Assembly: GCF_901542335.1 (NCBI RefSeq)
Contig: NZ_LR594036.1
Coordinates: 124,001 to 188,000 of the forward strand
Direction of reading: 5' to 3'
DNA: 64,000 bases
Source of the DNA: Streptococcus porcinus
GTDB taxonomy: Bacteria > Bacillota > Bacilli > Lactobacillales > Streptococcaceae
In this document: piece after piece, positions 30,944 to 39,485 of the stretch
Position numbering within the stretch: the stretch's first letter is position 1
Layout: every line of letters begins with the position of its first letter
Translations under genes and position numbers: made by a program
The notes under the pieces: generated by a model
What the model was told of the DNA's origin: nothing
What the model saw: only the letters and a program-made list of their open reading frames with translations
Database searches by the model: none

Positions 30944-31612
30944 ATGGAATATATGTTAGACACTTTAAATTTAGATGAGATAAAAAAGTGGAGTCGGATT
31001 TTACCACTAGCTGGCGTCACATCAAACCCAACAATTGCTAAAAAAGAAGGGGCTATTGATTTCTTTGAACGTATCCGAGAGGTGAGAGCAATTGTTGGCG
31101 ACGAGGCCTCTATTCATGTTCAGGTTGTGGCTCAAGATTATGATGGTATTTTGAAGGATGCTGAGGAAATCCGAAAACAGTGTGGTGAGTCAATATATGT
31201 TAAGGTTCCAGTAACTAAAGAAGGCTTAGCGGCTATTAAAACTTTGAAAGCAGAAGGTTACCATATTACAGCAACGGCTATTTATACGACTTTTCAAGGT
31301 CTTTTGGCGATAGCGGCTGGTGCTGACTACCTAGCTCCTTACTATAATCGTATGGAAAATCTTAATATTGACCCTGCTGTTGTGATTGGTCAGCTTGCTG
31401 AAGCTATTGACCGTGACTTCTCAGAGAGCAAAATTTTAGCGGCTAGTTTTAAAAATGTAAGTCAGATTAATCAAGCTTTTGCTCAGGGAGCTCAAGCTAT
31501 CACAGCTGGCCCAGATGTCTTTGAAGCTGGCTTTGCGATGCCATCAATTCAAAAAGCAGTTGATGATTTCGGCAAAGATTGGTCTGATAACTACGGTAAG
31601 GATATGATTTAG
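30944..31612 (+). CDS. fsa: Fructose-6-phosphate aldolase-type transaldolase (FSA/TalC/MipB)
   Basis: 222-aa TIM-barrel class I aldolase close to E. coli FsaA in pattern. The Schiff-base Lys is K87 in YVKVPVT. Gln at position 60 (HVQVV) is the residue that marks FSA activity rather than transaldolase. LAPYYNR and ILAASFKNV also align. It probably splits 1-deoxyfructose-6-P into hydroxyacetone and glyceraldehyde-3-P. It begins 14 nt after the lyase, in the same transcript. Confidence 0.9.
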   Translation: MEYMLDTLNLDEIKKWSRILPLAGVTSNPTIAKKEGAIDFFERIREVRAIVGDEASIHVQVVAQDYDGILKDAEEIRKQCGESIYVKVPVTKEGLAAIKTLKAEGYHITATAIYTTFQGLLAIAAGADYLAPYYNRMENLNIDPAVVIGQLAEAIDRDFSESKILAASFKNVSQINQAFAQGAQAITAGPDVFEAGFAMPSIQKAVDDFGKDWSDNYGKDMI

Positions 31613-31642
31613 CTCAAAGCTGATATGAGAATTAGCTTTGAG
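31613..31642 (+). other. Intercistronic hairpin between fsa and gldA
   Basis: CTCAAAGCT / AGCTTTGAG 9-bp stem (31613-31621 / 31634-31642) with no T run after it. It may set mRNA stability or relative expression. Confidence 0.5.
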
Positions 31643-31687
31643 AAAAACTTAAACAATGCTATTAATAAATAGAAACGAGGACTTATC

Positions 31688-32782
31688 ATGAAAATTTTTG
31701 CAAGCCCATCACGTTATATCCAAGGAAAAAATGCTCTCTTTGAAAATCATAAGGTTATTCTAAAACTTGGAACTAAGCCAATCTTACTTTGCGACGATAC
31801 TGTTTATCAGATTATTGGTAAGGATTTTGAAGATTATCTCCATAGACAAGGTATACTAGCTGACCGTGTCCATTTTAATGGTGAAGCATCTGACAATGAG
31901 ATTAAACGCGTTGTTGCAATCGCTGAGGAACAAAATAATGATCTAATCATTGGATTGGGTGGAGGTAAAACTATTGATAGTGCCAAAGCTATTTCAGATG
32001 AATTAGGTGTTCCTGTTGTTATTGCACCAACTGTAGCCTCTACAGATGCTCCGACGTCCGCTTTATCAGTTATCTATACGGATGAGGGGGCTTTTGAAAA
32101 ATACATTTTTTATGCTAAGAATCCTGACTTAGTCATTGTTGATACACAAGTTATCTGCCAAGCTCCAAAAAGACTATTGGCTTCTGGTATTGCAGATGGT
32201 CTGGCAACCTGGGTCGAAGCGAGAGCGGTTTTGCAAAAAAATGGTGAGACAATGGCTGGAGGCCATCAGTCCTTAGCAGGGATTGCGATTGCCAAAGCTT
32301 GTGAAGAAACCCTCTTTGCCGATGGCTTGCAAGCGATGGCTAGTTGTGAGCAAAAAATAGTGACCAAAGCCTTGGACAATGTTGTAGAAGCAAATACTTT
32401 GCTCAGTGGCTTAGGATTTGAAAGTGCAGGTCTAGCTGCTGCTCACGCTATTCATAATGGCTTTACAGCATTAGAAGGAGATATTCATCATCTGACTCAC
32501 GGTGAAAAAGTTGCTTACGGCACTTTGACTCAGCTCTTCTTAGAAAATCGCCCTAAAGAAGAAATTAATAAGTACATTTATTTCTATCAAGCGATTGGTA
32601 TGCCGACAAGTCTAAAAGAGTTGCATTTAGACAATGCTAGCTATGAGGATCTCTTGAAAGTTGGTCAACAAGCAACGATAGCTGGTGAAACAATCCATCA
32701 AATGCCATTTGATATTACGGCAGAAGATGTTGCTGCCGCCCTACTTGCAGTTGATGCTTATGTCAAAAACCTTACTCGCTAG
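31688..32782 (+). CDS. gldA: Glycerol/hydroxyacetone dehydrogenase
   Basis: 364-aa iron-type, Zn-dependent polyol dehydrogenase. The nucleotide loop is GLGGGKTID. Metal ligands are the Asp in GIADGLATWVEA and the His residues in AAHAIHNGF and LTHGEKVAYG. The expected reaction with NADH is hydroxyacetone to 1,2-propanediol in this pathway, or glycerol to dihydroxyacetone in the reverse sense. Last gene of the lyase operon. Confidence 0.93.
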   Translation: MKIFASPSRYIQGKNALFENHKVILKLGTKPILLCDDTVYQIIGKDFEDYLHRQGILADRVHFNGEASDNEIKRVVAIAEEQNNDLIIGLGGGKTIDSAKAISDELGVPVVIAPTVASTDAPTSALSVIYTDEGAFEKYIFYAKNPDLVIVDTQVICQAPKRLLASGIADGLATWVEARAVLQKNGETMAGGHQSLAGIAIAKACEETLFADGLQAMASCEQKIVTKALDNVVEANTLLSGLGFESAGLAAAHAIHNGFTALEGDIHHLTHGEKVAYGTLTQLFLENRPKEEINKYIYFYQAIGMPTSLKELHLDNASYEDLLKVGQQATIAGETIHQMPFDITAEDVAAALLAVDAYVKNLTR

Positions 32783-32806
32783 TTGATAAATTATAATATT
32801 AAGGTA

Positions 32807-32900
32807 GAAAAAATAACCTTGATTTGAACTGTACCCTAAAAGTTAGATACAAAATCTAACAATTGGGGAGCAGTCCATTGTCAGGGTTATTTTTTTAGGA
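32807..32900 (+). terminator. Compound hairpin terminator holding an IS-like inverted-repeat pair
   Basis: The outer stem is AAAAATAACCTTGA / TCAGGGTTATTTTT. Inside it, 32826-32876 consists of two facing 23-bp arms (GAACTGTACCCTAAAAGTT and the related GGACTGCTCCCCAATTGTT, both ending in AGAT) around ACAAA. The arms look like terminal repeats of an IS3-family element joined head to head, a remnant without a transposase. Confidence 0.5.
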
Positions 32901-32984
32901 AAAAAGAACAAGCACCAGCCACTATAAAAGTATCTTAGATTAGGCTAAATAATCAACTACTATTTTTAACAATTTGGTTTGAAA

Positions 32985-33017
32985 GGTCATATTCAGGTCA
33001 TAATTATGTTTTATACT
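32985..33017 (+). promoter_or_regulatory. HssR-box-like direct repeat and hrtB promoter
   Basis: GGTCATATT-ca-GGTCATAAT (32985-33004) matches the layout of the S. aureus HssR box, two GTTCATATT repeats with a 2-bp spacer. It covers the -35 region of the -10 TATACT (33012-33017), as expected for an activator. Confidence 0.75.
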
Positions 33018-33045
33018 TTCCTTATTAGAAAAAGGAGTAATATGT

Positions 33046-34134
33046 ATGAAAGTAGCATGGAAAGAACTGACTTATCAGCCTAAGAAATATCTTTTAATTG
33101 AATTTTTAATTGTGATTATGATTTTTATGGTAGTCTTTTTGACGGGTTTGACAAATGGTTTGGGTCGCGCTGTTAGTGCCCAGATTGAAAACTATGGCAA
33201 GGTTAATTATTTACTATCAGAGGACTCTGAAGATATTATCAGCTTCTCACATTTTTCTGACCAGACTTTAAAAGAGATAAAGGACCAAAACAAGCAAAAA
33301 GTAGCCGGTCTAGCTATCCAAAGAGCGAGTCTCAAAAAGAGTCTAAATTCAGATACGATTGATGTTACTTATTTTGTTGTCGAGGATGGTTCTTTGGTTA
33401 ATCCTGAGGTTATATCAGGACATAAGCTATCAGCAAGCAAAAATCAGGTTATCCTAGATCAGTCCTTTAAATCTCACGACATTAAGCTGGGTGATAAGCT
33501 TCTTGATAGTAGCAGTAAGCATTCACTTGAGGTGGTTGGCTTTGCTAAAGACGCCATGTACGGCCACAGTGCAGTTGCCTTTATGAGACCTCAAACGTTT
33601 GCAAGTCTTAAAAAAGAAAGTATGCCTGGTTACAAATGGCAACCGCAAGCCTTTATCTCTCAAGAGACATTTAAAACAAAAGATCTTCCTAAACAAGTGA
33701 CTCAATTAGGGCAAAAGGCACTTATCGAGAAAATTCCTGGTTATCAGGCAGAGCATTTGACTTTAACCATGATTACCTGGGTTTTACTAGTAGCTTCTTC
33801 AGCAATCCTTGGTGTTTTCTTTTATATTTTAACTTTACAAAAATTAAAACAGTTTGGAGTTCTCAAAGCGATTGGTATGTCTATGAGTCAAATTTCTTTG
33901 ATTCAGATGGGACAAATCACCATGCTTTCCCTCTTAGGTGTCGGTATTGGCATTGGCCTAGCAACTTGTCTAGCGCAAGTCTTACCAGCTAGTATGCCTT
34001 TTTATCTAAAGTGGGATCATGTCTTACTTGTAGCGATAAGCTTTATCCTTATCTCAATGATTTGTGGTGCTCTGTCCTTGTTGAAAGTTAGAAAAGTCGA
34101 TCCTTTAGAAGTTATAGGTGGAAATGGAGAGTAA
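33046..34134 (+). CDS. hrtB: Haem exporter permease HrtB
   Basis: 362-aa MacB/FtsX-type permease. One N-terminal helix (residues 16-40) precedes a large extracellular domain (about 40-235), then three C-terminal helices (about 240-350). HrtBA pumps excess haem from the membrane, protecting cells from haem toxicity. The identification rests on fold, the partner ATPase, the HssRS-type two-component pair in the same operon and the HssR-box-like repeat upstream; S. agalactiae has the same hrtBA-hssRS arrangement. AAAAAGGAG precedes the ATG. Confidence 0.82.
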   Translation: MKVAWKELTYQPKKYLLIEFLIVIMIFMVVFLTGLTNGLGRAVSAQIENYGKVNYLLSEDSEDIISFSHFSDQTLKEIKDQNKQKVAGLAIQRASLKKSLNSDTIDVTYFVVEDGSLVNPEVISGHKLSASKNQVILDQSFKSHDIKLGDKLLDSSSKHSLEVVGFAKDAMYGHSAVAFMRPQTFASLKKESMPGYKWQPQAFISQETFKTKDLPKQVTQLGQKALIEKIPGYQAEHLTLTMITWVLLVASSAILGVFFYILTLQKLKQFGVLKAIGMSMSQISLIQMGQITMLSLLGVGIGIGLATCLAQVLPASMPFYLKWDHVLLVAISFILISMICGALSLLKVRKVDPLEVIGGNGE

Positions 34135-34135
34135 G

Positions 34136-34813
34136 ATGGCATTATTAGAATTAGAACACATCACTAAAAGTTTTCAAGATGGGGATGGTCGTCGCACCAT
34201 TCTAAATGACCTTAGTCTAAGTATTCAACAGAATGAATTTGTGGCTATTTTAGGGCCTTCAGGTTCTGGGAAATCAACCCTTTTATCAATCGCAGGGCTT
34301 CTATTATCAGCTGATTCTGGCACTATTACGATTGCTGGTCAAGATTTATCTCATTTGAAGCAACAGCAATGGACTAAAAAGCGTCAAGAATTACTAGGTT
34401 TTATTTTTCAGGATCATCAGCTTTTGCCCTTTATGTCAATTAAAGACCAACTGTTAATGGTAGCTAAAATGAAAGGCGCTCGGGATAAGAAAGAGATGAC
34501 AGCAGAAGTCACTCGTCTTCTAGAGGAGTTAGATATTCATAACTGTCAAGATAAATACCCTAGCCATATGTCGGGAGGGCAAAAGCAGAGGGCTGCTATT
34601 GCGCGAGCTTTTATTGGGAATCCTAAACTCATCTTAGCTGACGAACCAACAGCCAGTTTAGATCCCCAAAGGGGACAAGATATTGCTAGACTTATCCAAG
34701 AGGAAGTAAAAAGCAAGCAAAAAGCTGCGCTGATGGTAACCCATGACCACGCTATTTTAGATTTAGTTGACAAGGTATATGAGCTCAAAAATGGCCAGTT
34801 GGTCCAAGCTTAA
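34136..34813 (+). CDS. hrtA: Haem exporter ATPase HrtA
   Basis: 225-aa ABC ATPase of the MacB/LolD group. Walker A GPSGSGKST, Q-loop FIFQDHQLL, signature MSGGQKQR, Walker B LILADEPTAS and H-loop VTHDHA are all intact. The start is ATG 34136 after TGGAG, one base past the hrtB stop. Energises HrtB. Confidence 0.88.
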   Translation: MALLELEHITKSFQDGDGRRTILNDLSLSIQQNEFVAILGPSGSGKSTLLSIAGLLLSADSGTITIAGQDLSHLKQQQWTKKRQELLGFIFQDHQLLPFMSIKDQLLMVAKMKGARDKKEMTAEVTRLLEELDIHNCQDKYPSHMSGGQKQRAAIARAFIGNPKLILADEPTASLDPQRGQDIARLIQEEVKSKQKAALMVTHDHAILDLVDKVYELKNGQLVQA

Positions 34814-34854
34814 GTTTTTTAGATGTGATATAATTGGGGAGCAAGGAGGGGGTC

Positions 34855-35544
34855 ATGTTTACCATTTTAGTTGCTGAGGACGATCGCTCACTCAATAAAA
34901 TTATCACGACTAAGCTTAAGCAGAACCATTTCACAGTTTATCCTGTTTTTAATGGTCAGGAAGCTTTAGATGTCATGGAAGAACATAAGGTCGATTTGGT
35001 CATTACGGATATTATGATGCCTGTTTTGGATGGTTATGGCTTATTAAAACTATTAAGGGAAACTGGTAACAAGACACCGGTCTTAATGATTACAGCCAAG
35101 TCACAATTTGAGTCTCTAGAAGAAGCTTTTCGCCTAGAAGTCGATGACTATTTGGTCAAGCCGATTCGATTGCCAGAGTTACTCTTACGTGTTCAAGCCT
35201 TGCTTCGACGAGCGGGTTTAGAAGCAGAACAAAAATTGGTCTTTGCCCATACACAATTGGACTATGCTCAGTTAACCATGACTGATTTAGTCACACAAAC
35301 GTCTATCCAATTACCTCCCAAGGAGTTTTATTTGCTCTATAAACTGTTGAGTCGGCCAGAGAAAGTGTTTACGCGGCTTGATTTATTAGATGATATTTGG
35401 GGAATGGAAGATGACAAAGATGAACGACTGGTAGATGCCTGTGTGAAAAGGCTTCGGCAGAAATGCAAGGGAAATCCTGATTTTGATATTCTAGCAGTTC
35501 GTGGACTTGGTTATAAAGGGAGACTTATAAATGGCAAAAGCTAA
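34855..35544 (+). CDS. hssR: Haem-responsive response regulator HssR
   Basis: 229-aa OmpR-type regulator. The receiver has the acidic pair AEDD, the phospho-Asp in VITDIMMPVLDGYG and the Lys in DDYLVKPIR. The C-terminal winged helix ends with FDILAVRGLGYKG. The start is ATG 34855, after AAGGAGGGGG. Its predicted target is the direct repeat at 32985-33004, which would make the operon self-inducing. Confidence 0.85.
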   Translation: MFTILVAEDDRSLNKIITTKLKQNHFTVYPVFNGQEALDVMEEHKVDLVITDIMMPVLDGYGLLKLLRETGNKTPVLMITAKSQFESLEEAFRLEVDDYLVKPIRLPELLLRVQALLRRAGLEAEQKLVFAHTQLDYAQLTMTDLVTQTSIQLPPKEFYLLYKLLSRPEKVFTRLDLLDDIWGMEDDKDERLVDACVKRLRQKCKGNPDFDILAVRGLGYKGRLINGKS

Positions 35545-36589
35545 ACAATTACAGTGGTCTTTGCGGTCTTATTTCGTTGTTTTATTTATTGGGATTCTCT
35601 TTGTAACTTGTCTGTCGGGTCTTCTTGTTGTCTATGCTCTAAGAACTGGTTTACAACTTGAAGGGCACTTGCTTTTTTGGATTACGATTTATACCGGTGT
35701 TATTCTCATACTTGGTAGTTTTATTATGTGGCAGGGGTCGATTCATCTAACACGTCCTATCCAAGATTTGAATCAGGCTGTTAAAGCAGTAGCTCAAGGG
35801 AATTTCGATTATCAGATCGTCCGTAAAACCTATCCTAAGGATACCGCTCCCTATCATAACGAAATTGATCAGCTGTCTCAAAATGTTAATCAGATGGCTC
35901 AAGACTTGAAGAATTTGGCGCAACTGCGTCAAGATTTTATTTCGAACGTTTCCCATGAGTTGAAAACGCCAGTGGCTTCTTTGGTGGGGTTGAGTGATTT
36001 GCTTGCTGACTCTGATTTGAGTAGGGAAGATCAGGCGGAGCTATTAGCATTGATGCAGTCTGAAACATTGAGACTTAGTCGGCTTTGTGATGATATTTTG
36101 AATTTATCACGCTTAGACCGTCAAGACCAGCTTCGCATTGAAAAGGTAAGAGTAGATGAACAAATTAGGCACAGTCTTATTCTCCTAAAAGAAAAGTGGA
36201 AAGACAAAGAGATTCAAATTGATTTTCAGCCTCTTTCTATAATGTGGGGAACAGACCCTGATTTAAGTATGCAAATTTGGCTTAACTTACTTGATAATGC
36301 TATTAAATACTCTGGAAGGCAAGTTAATCTGACAATTATCATGAAAGAAGAACAAAATGGCCTCTCTCTTGCTTTCCGAGATAAGGGGATAGGTATTGCT
36401 TCTGATAAATTACGGTATATCTTTGATCAGTTTTATCAAGCCGACCAATCTCATAGCCAAGAAGGAAGTGGACTTGGCTTAGCTATTGTTAAACGTATTG
36501 TGACCTTACTTAAGGGTCAATTGGAAGTATTCAGTCAAGAAGGTGAAGGAACACAAGTCATGCTTTTTTTGCCAAAGCTAGTTGACTAA
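35531..36589 (+). CDS. hssS: Haem-sensing histidine kinase HssS
   Basis: 352-aa kinase. Two N-terminal membrane helices flank a very short extracellular loop (about residues 10-75), then a HAMP domain, the phospho-His in SNVSHELKTPVASL and the ATP domain with NLLDNAIKYSG and GSGLGLAIVKRIV. The extracellular segment is only about 15 residues between the helices, smaller than in S. aureus HssS, so sensing is likely within the membrane. It overlaps hssR by 14 nt. Confidence 0.82.
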   Translation: MAKAKQLQWSLRSYFVVLFIGILFVTCLSGLLVVYALRTGLQLEGHLLFWITIYTGVILILGSFIMWQGSIHLTRPIQDLNQAVKAVAQGNFDYQIVRKTYPKDTAPYHNEIDQLSQNVNQMAQDLKNLAQLRQDFISNVSHELKTPVASLVGLSDLLADSDLSREDQAELLALMQSETLRLSRLCDDILNLSRLDRQDQLRIEKVRVDEQIRHSLILLKEKWKDKEIQIDFQPLSIMWGTDPDLSMQIWLNLLDNAIKYSGRQVNLTIIMKEEQNGLSLAFRDKGIGIASDKLRYIFDQFYQADQSHSQEGSGLGLAIVKRIVTLLKGQLEVFSQEGEGTQVMLFLPKLVD

Positions 36590-36632
36590 AAAAGCCCTTA
36601 ACTTAGTAGTTTGTCTAAGTTAAGGGCTTTTA
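36590..36632. terminator. Bidirectional terminator between hssS and pgpA
   Basis: AAAGCCCTTAACTTAG / CTAAGTTAAGGGCTTT, 16-bp stem. Confidence 0.92.
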
Positions 36633-36639
36633 CATGTTG

Positions 36640-37149
36640 CTATTGTTGGTTAGCAATGGCACTTTTGTCGGGATCATTATGAGCGATACGACTAGCTGCT
36701 GCTGCGGCGATAGCACATACGATATCATCTAAGAAGGTGTGACAAGATTTGCCATCTTTGACATTTAAACGAGCAATGATTCCTGGTTTTGTCTTGTCTA
36801 AATAGCCATAGTTTGTGAAGCCGATTGAGCCATAAAGGTTCACAATAGACAAGGCCAAAATTTCGTCAATGCCATAGAGACCTTCGTCAGTGTTAAGAAT
36901 GTCAAGGAGAGGCTGGCTTAACTCACGTTGTTCAGCTAGTTTATCCAGTTCAACGCCTGTGATAATAGCATTTTGCACCTCACGTTTCTTTAATATGGCT
37001 GAAACATTTTCTAAACATTCATCAATAGTTAGATTTGGGATGTATTTATTTTGCAGGGACATAACCAATTCTGCTATGTCTTCAAGCATGACCCCACGTG
37101 TAGTTAAGAGTTGAGAAGCTACTTCTTTTAATTGTGTATCACTTTTCAT
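36640..37149 (-). CDS. pgpA: Phosphatidylglycerophosphatase A
   Basis: 169-aa protein of the PgpA/YutG family. It removes phosphate from phosphatidylglycerol-phosphate. The conserved core is LYGIDEILALSIVNLYGSIG and TNYGYLDK, with CHTFLDDIVCAIAAAA. There is no clear membrane segment, as in YutG. The start at 37149 has GGAGA 6 nt upstream; the longer frame to 37188 has none. Confidence 0.85.
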   Translation of the reverse strand: MKSDTQLKEVASQLLTTRGVMLEDIAELVMSLQNKYIPNLTIDECLENVSAILKKREVQNAIITGVELDKLAEQRELSQPLLDILNTDEGLYGIDEILALSIVNLYGSIGFTNYGYLDKTKPGIIARLNVKDGKSCHTFLDDIVCAIAAAAASRIAHNDPDKSAIANQQ

Positions 37150-37453
37150 TGCAAGTCTCCAATCTTTTTTTCTATTATAACATAGCACTAGGATGTTAAT
37201 ATTTTTACCTCTTTGGTACAGTTATGTCACCAAAAGGTTAAAACAAAAAAGTTAGGCTTAAAAAGACACAAATATGGCAATATAAGCTATAATAGAGTAC
37301 TGTAGGAAGGAACTCTAATCGTCAGAAAAGATAAAAAAAGATCTTTAGCATAGCCTGACTTTTAAAAGTTGATTGCCTAAAAAAATGATATTTTAAAAGC
37401 TTAAAAAATTTGATATATCTGTGTAGAATGGATATCATGAGGTAAAAAATTGT
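37150..37453 (+). other. Gap with a possible short transcript
   Basis: TATAAT at 37288-37293 is followed by GTCAG / CTGAC (37321-37325 / 37355-37359) enclosing AAAGAT / ATCTTT, then TTTT: a hairpin-terminated transcript of about 60 nt, or a transcribed leader of the XRE gene. No protein is seen in it. Confidence 0.3.
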
Positions 37454-37795
37454 ATGGAAAATAAAGTTTTGCAGAAGTATATCTCAAAGAGAATACGACT
37501 GCTACGATTGAATAAAGGTTTAACTCAGGAGCAACTGGAAGAAAAAGCTGATCTTGGGACCAATTATGTTTATAAATTGGAAAACCAATCCACTAACGTA
37601 AAAGTAAAAACTTTAGAAAAGGTAATGAGGGCACTAGAAGTCGATTTTGAAGAATTTTTTGATATTAGTTTAGTGGAAAAAAATGAAGATTTATCTGAGT
37701 TACTAGTGCAAATCAAAGAACTTTCCTCTGGTCAACAAGATAGAGTTATCAAAGCTCTATCTACTTTAGTTGGAGAGATAAAAGGCGAGAAATAG
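37454..37795 (+). CDS. Small XRE-family regulator
   Basis: 113-aa protein. An HTH-XRE domain covers residues 10-65 (LRLNKGLTQEQLEEKADLGT, then NYVYKLENQSTNVKVKTLEK). A short helical tail probably dimerises. It has no long peptide-binding domain, so it is not an Rgg or PlcR type. No partner gene or toxin is adjacent; its target is unknown. Confidence 0.8.
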   Translation: MENKVLQKYISKRIRLLRLNKGLTQEQLEEKADLGTNYVYKLENQSTNVKVKTLEKVMRALEVDFEEFFDISLVEKNEDLSELLVQIKELSSGQQDRVIKALSTLVGEIKGEK

Positions 37796-37934
37796 GCCTC
37801 AGTCACAATAAATATACCATGAGAAATCATGGTTTTTTTTTATTTATTCCTTTAAGTTAGTTGATATTTAATATTCAGAAAATAACATTTAATTACCTAG
37901 TTATGGTAAAATAGAAAAAAGATAGGAGAGAGTT

Positions 37935-38204
37935 ATGGAAAAATTTTGTCAGTCCTGTGCCATGCCTTTGATGCCCCAAAATAGAGATCTCCGTGGCCAT
38001 AATGCTGATGCAACAAAGTCAGATGAGTACTGTTATCTTTGCTACCTGAATGGGCAATTTACGGAACCTAATATCACCTTCGAGCAAATGGTTGCTAAAG
38101 GTAAAGCAGGGATTCAATCAAGCCCAGGAAATCGCTTGGTTAAGTGGTTAGTAATGACAACCTATCCTATTATGCTGAAAAAAACGAAAAGATGGCGTCG
38201 ATAA
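37935..38204 (+). CDS. Putative zinc-ribbon protein
   Basis: 89-aa protein. Cys pairs C5-x2-C8 (FCQSCAMPL) and YCYLC, about 25 residues apart, fit the zinc-ribbon Zn_ribbon_2 family. The tail is basic (KKTKRWRR). GGAGAG precedes the ATG. Function unknown. Confidence 0.8.
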   Translation: MEKFCQSCAMPLMPQNRDLRGHNADATKSDEYCYLCYLNGQFTEPNITFEQMVAKGKAGIQSSPGNRLVKWLVMTTYPIMLKKTKRWRR

Positions 38205-38277
38205 TTAAATACCTTAATATTCCTACGCATCAGATTCTTTAGTAATAATGCTAAACCAGAAACCATCCAATTCATAG

Positions 38278-38312
38278 AGAAAACAAGTTCCCATTGTGGG
38301 AACTTGTTTTCT
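38278..38312. terminator. Bidirectional terminator between the zinc-ribbon gene and rlmA
   Basis: AGAAAACAAGTTCCCA / TGGGAACTTGTTTTCT, 16-bp stem, 3-nt loop. Confidence 0.93.
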
Positions 38313-39133
38313 TAGAGTTTTCCTGCTATTAAAATATCAGCTGCTATAGTAATTTCTCTTATAGATTCCATTTTAAGCTGCTTGGTATCAACATTAAAAA
38401 AGAGTGGGGTCATTTGAGTAAAGTCACTTAAATCTTTTTGGTTAATAGGGTAGGTATGGCTATGATGACTGATTGCATAATGAGGAAAAGCCTGGGCGAA
38501 ATGTGCGATGACACTTTGGTTAGAATAGTCTTTAGAAGAGATTTGACTAGCAGCAAGCTGACGTAGCTCTTTAAGGTGGTCACTAGCTGTCACGACTTTG
38601 ATAATTTTCCCTGTGGGTTTTAAGACCCTTTGAAATTCTTGGTAATGGGCAGGAGAAAAAATATCTAGTATAATGTCTACGCTTTGGTCTGCCAAAGGCA
38701 ATTTGGCTAAGTCACCGACAAACCAAATCACGCGACTTTGGAAATCCTTTTTGGCTGCCAATAGGATAGACTCTTTAGAAAGATCGAAAGCTAAGATTTG
38801 ACGATTAGGTGTCTGTGCAAGTGCTCGTGCGTAATAGCCCTCACCACAGGCAACGTCTAAAATGGTACCACCTTCGTCTAGCTGTAAATAGTTATTTATG
38901 GCTTCTAAAAGATGACGATAATAGCCAGCTTCTAAAATATGGCTACGCCTGATAAAAGATTCTTTGTTGTAGTGAGTATCTTTTTTGACATTGAGTAGAA
39001 GATTGGCATAGCCTTGTTTAGCCAAATCAAAGGTGTGCCTTTTGGGACAGATGAGACTGCGACCAGCTAGTTGAAAGTCGTTATGACAGATTGGGCAAAT
39101 AAAGAGGTCTACGGTCTGTGAAAAAGCAAGCAT
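38312..39133 (-). CDS. rlmA: 23S rRNA (guanine-N1)-methyltransferase
   Basis: 273-aa SAM methyltransferase. The N-terminal zinc finger is FICPICHNDF with SLICPKRHTFDLA. The SAM motif is ILDVACGEGYYARAL. In Gram-positive bacteria the family (RlmA-II/TlrB) methylates G748 of helix 35, affecting the response to some macrolides and ketolides. Monocistronic. Confidence 0.88.
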   Translation of the reverse strand: MLAFSQTVDLFICPICHNDFQLAGRSLICPKRHTFDLAKQGYANLLLNVKKDTHYNKESFIRRSHILEAGYYRHLLEAINNYLQLDEGGTILDVACGEGYYARALAQTPNRQILAFDLSKESILLAAKKDFQSRVIWFVGDLAKLPLADQSVDIILDIFSPAHYQEFQRVLKPTGKIIKVVTASDHLKELRQLAASQISSKDYSNQSVIAHFAQAFPHYAISHHSHTYPINQKDLSDFTQMTPLFFNVDTKQLKMESIREITIAADILIAGKL

Positions 39134-39485
39134 GAGGTTTCCTTTCGACTTGAATGAAGCTGACTCTATTATACACTATTTCATATTTGTAGGAAGCTAT
39201 GAGTTATAAGTAAGGTATTAAGCTTTATTGGTTACAAAATGATAGCGTTGAATCACAAAAATAATTGAATTCCATTCCATTCTTGTGAGAGTGCTATATA
39301 CCTTCTTGATAATCCATTATCAGAGTAAACTAGCTTCCTTGCTTTGAAATTAATTAGGGCATTTTATATAATGAAAATAATTTTAGAGATCATAGTCAGT
39401 CTTACTAGATTAATGTGGAAGTAGGATGGCTTAAGTTTCGTAAGCGTTTTCTATATAATGATAATAGCATCTGATAGGAGGACCG
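39134..39485. other. Gene-free gap between rlmA and the PTS activator
   Basis: AT-rich. It holds the promoter of the downstream activator (cre-like TCGTAAGCGTTTTCT at 39438-39452 next to TATAAT at 39454-39459). No gene, RNA or recognisable relic is seen in 39190-39420. Confidence 0.5.
39438..39459 (+). promoter_or_regulatory. cre-like site over the PTS activator promoter
   Basis: TCGTAAGCGTTTTCT fits the CcpA-site consensus with one core deviation, and overlaps the promoter spacer immediately before TATAAT. Confidence 0.5.
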
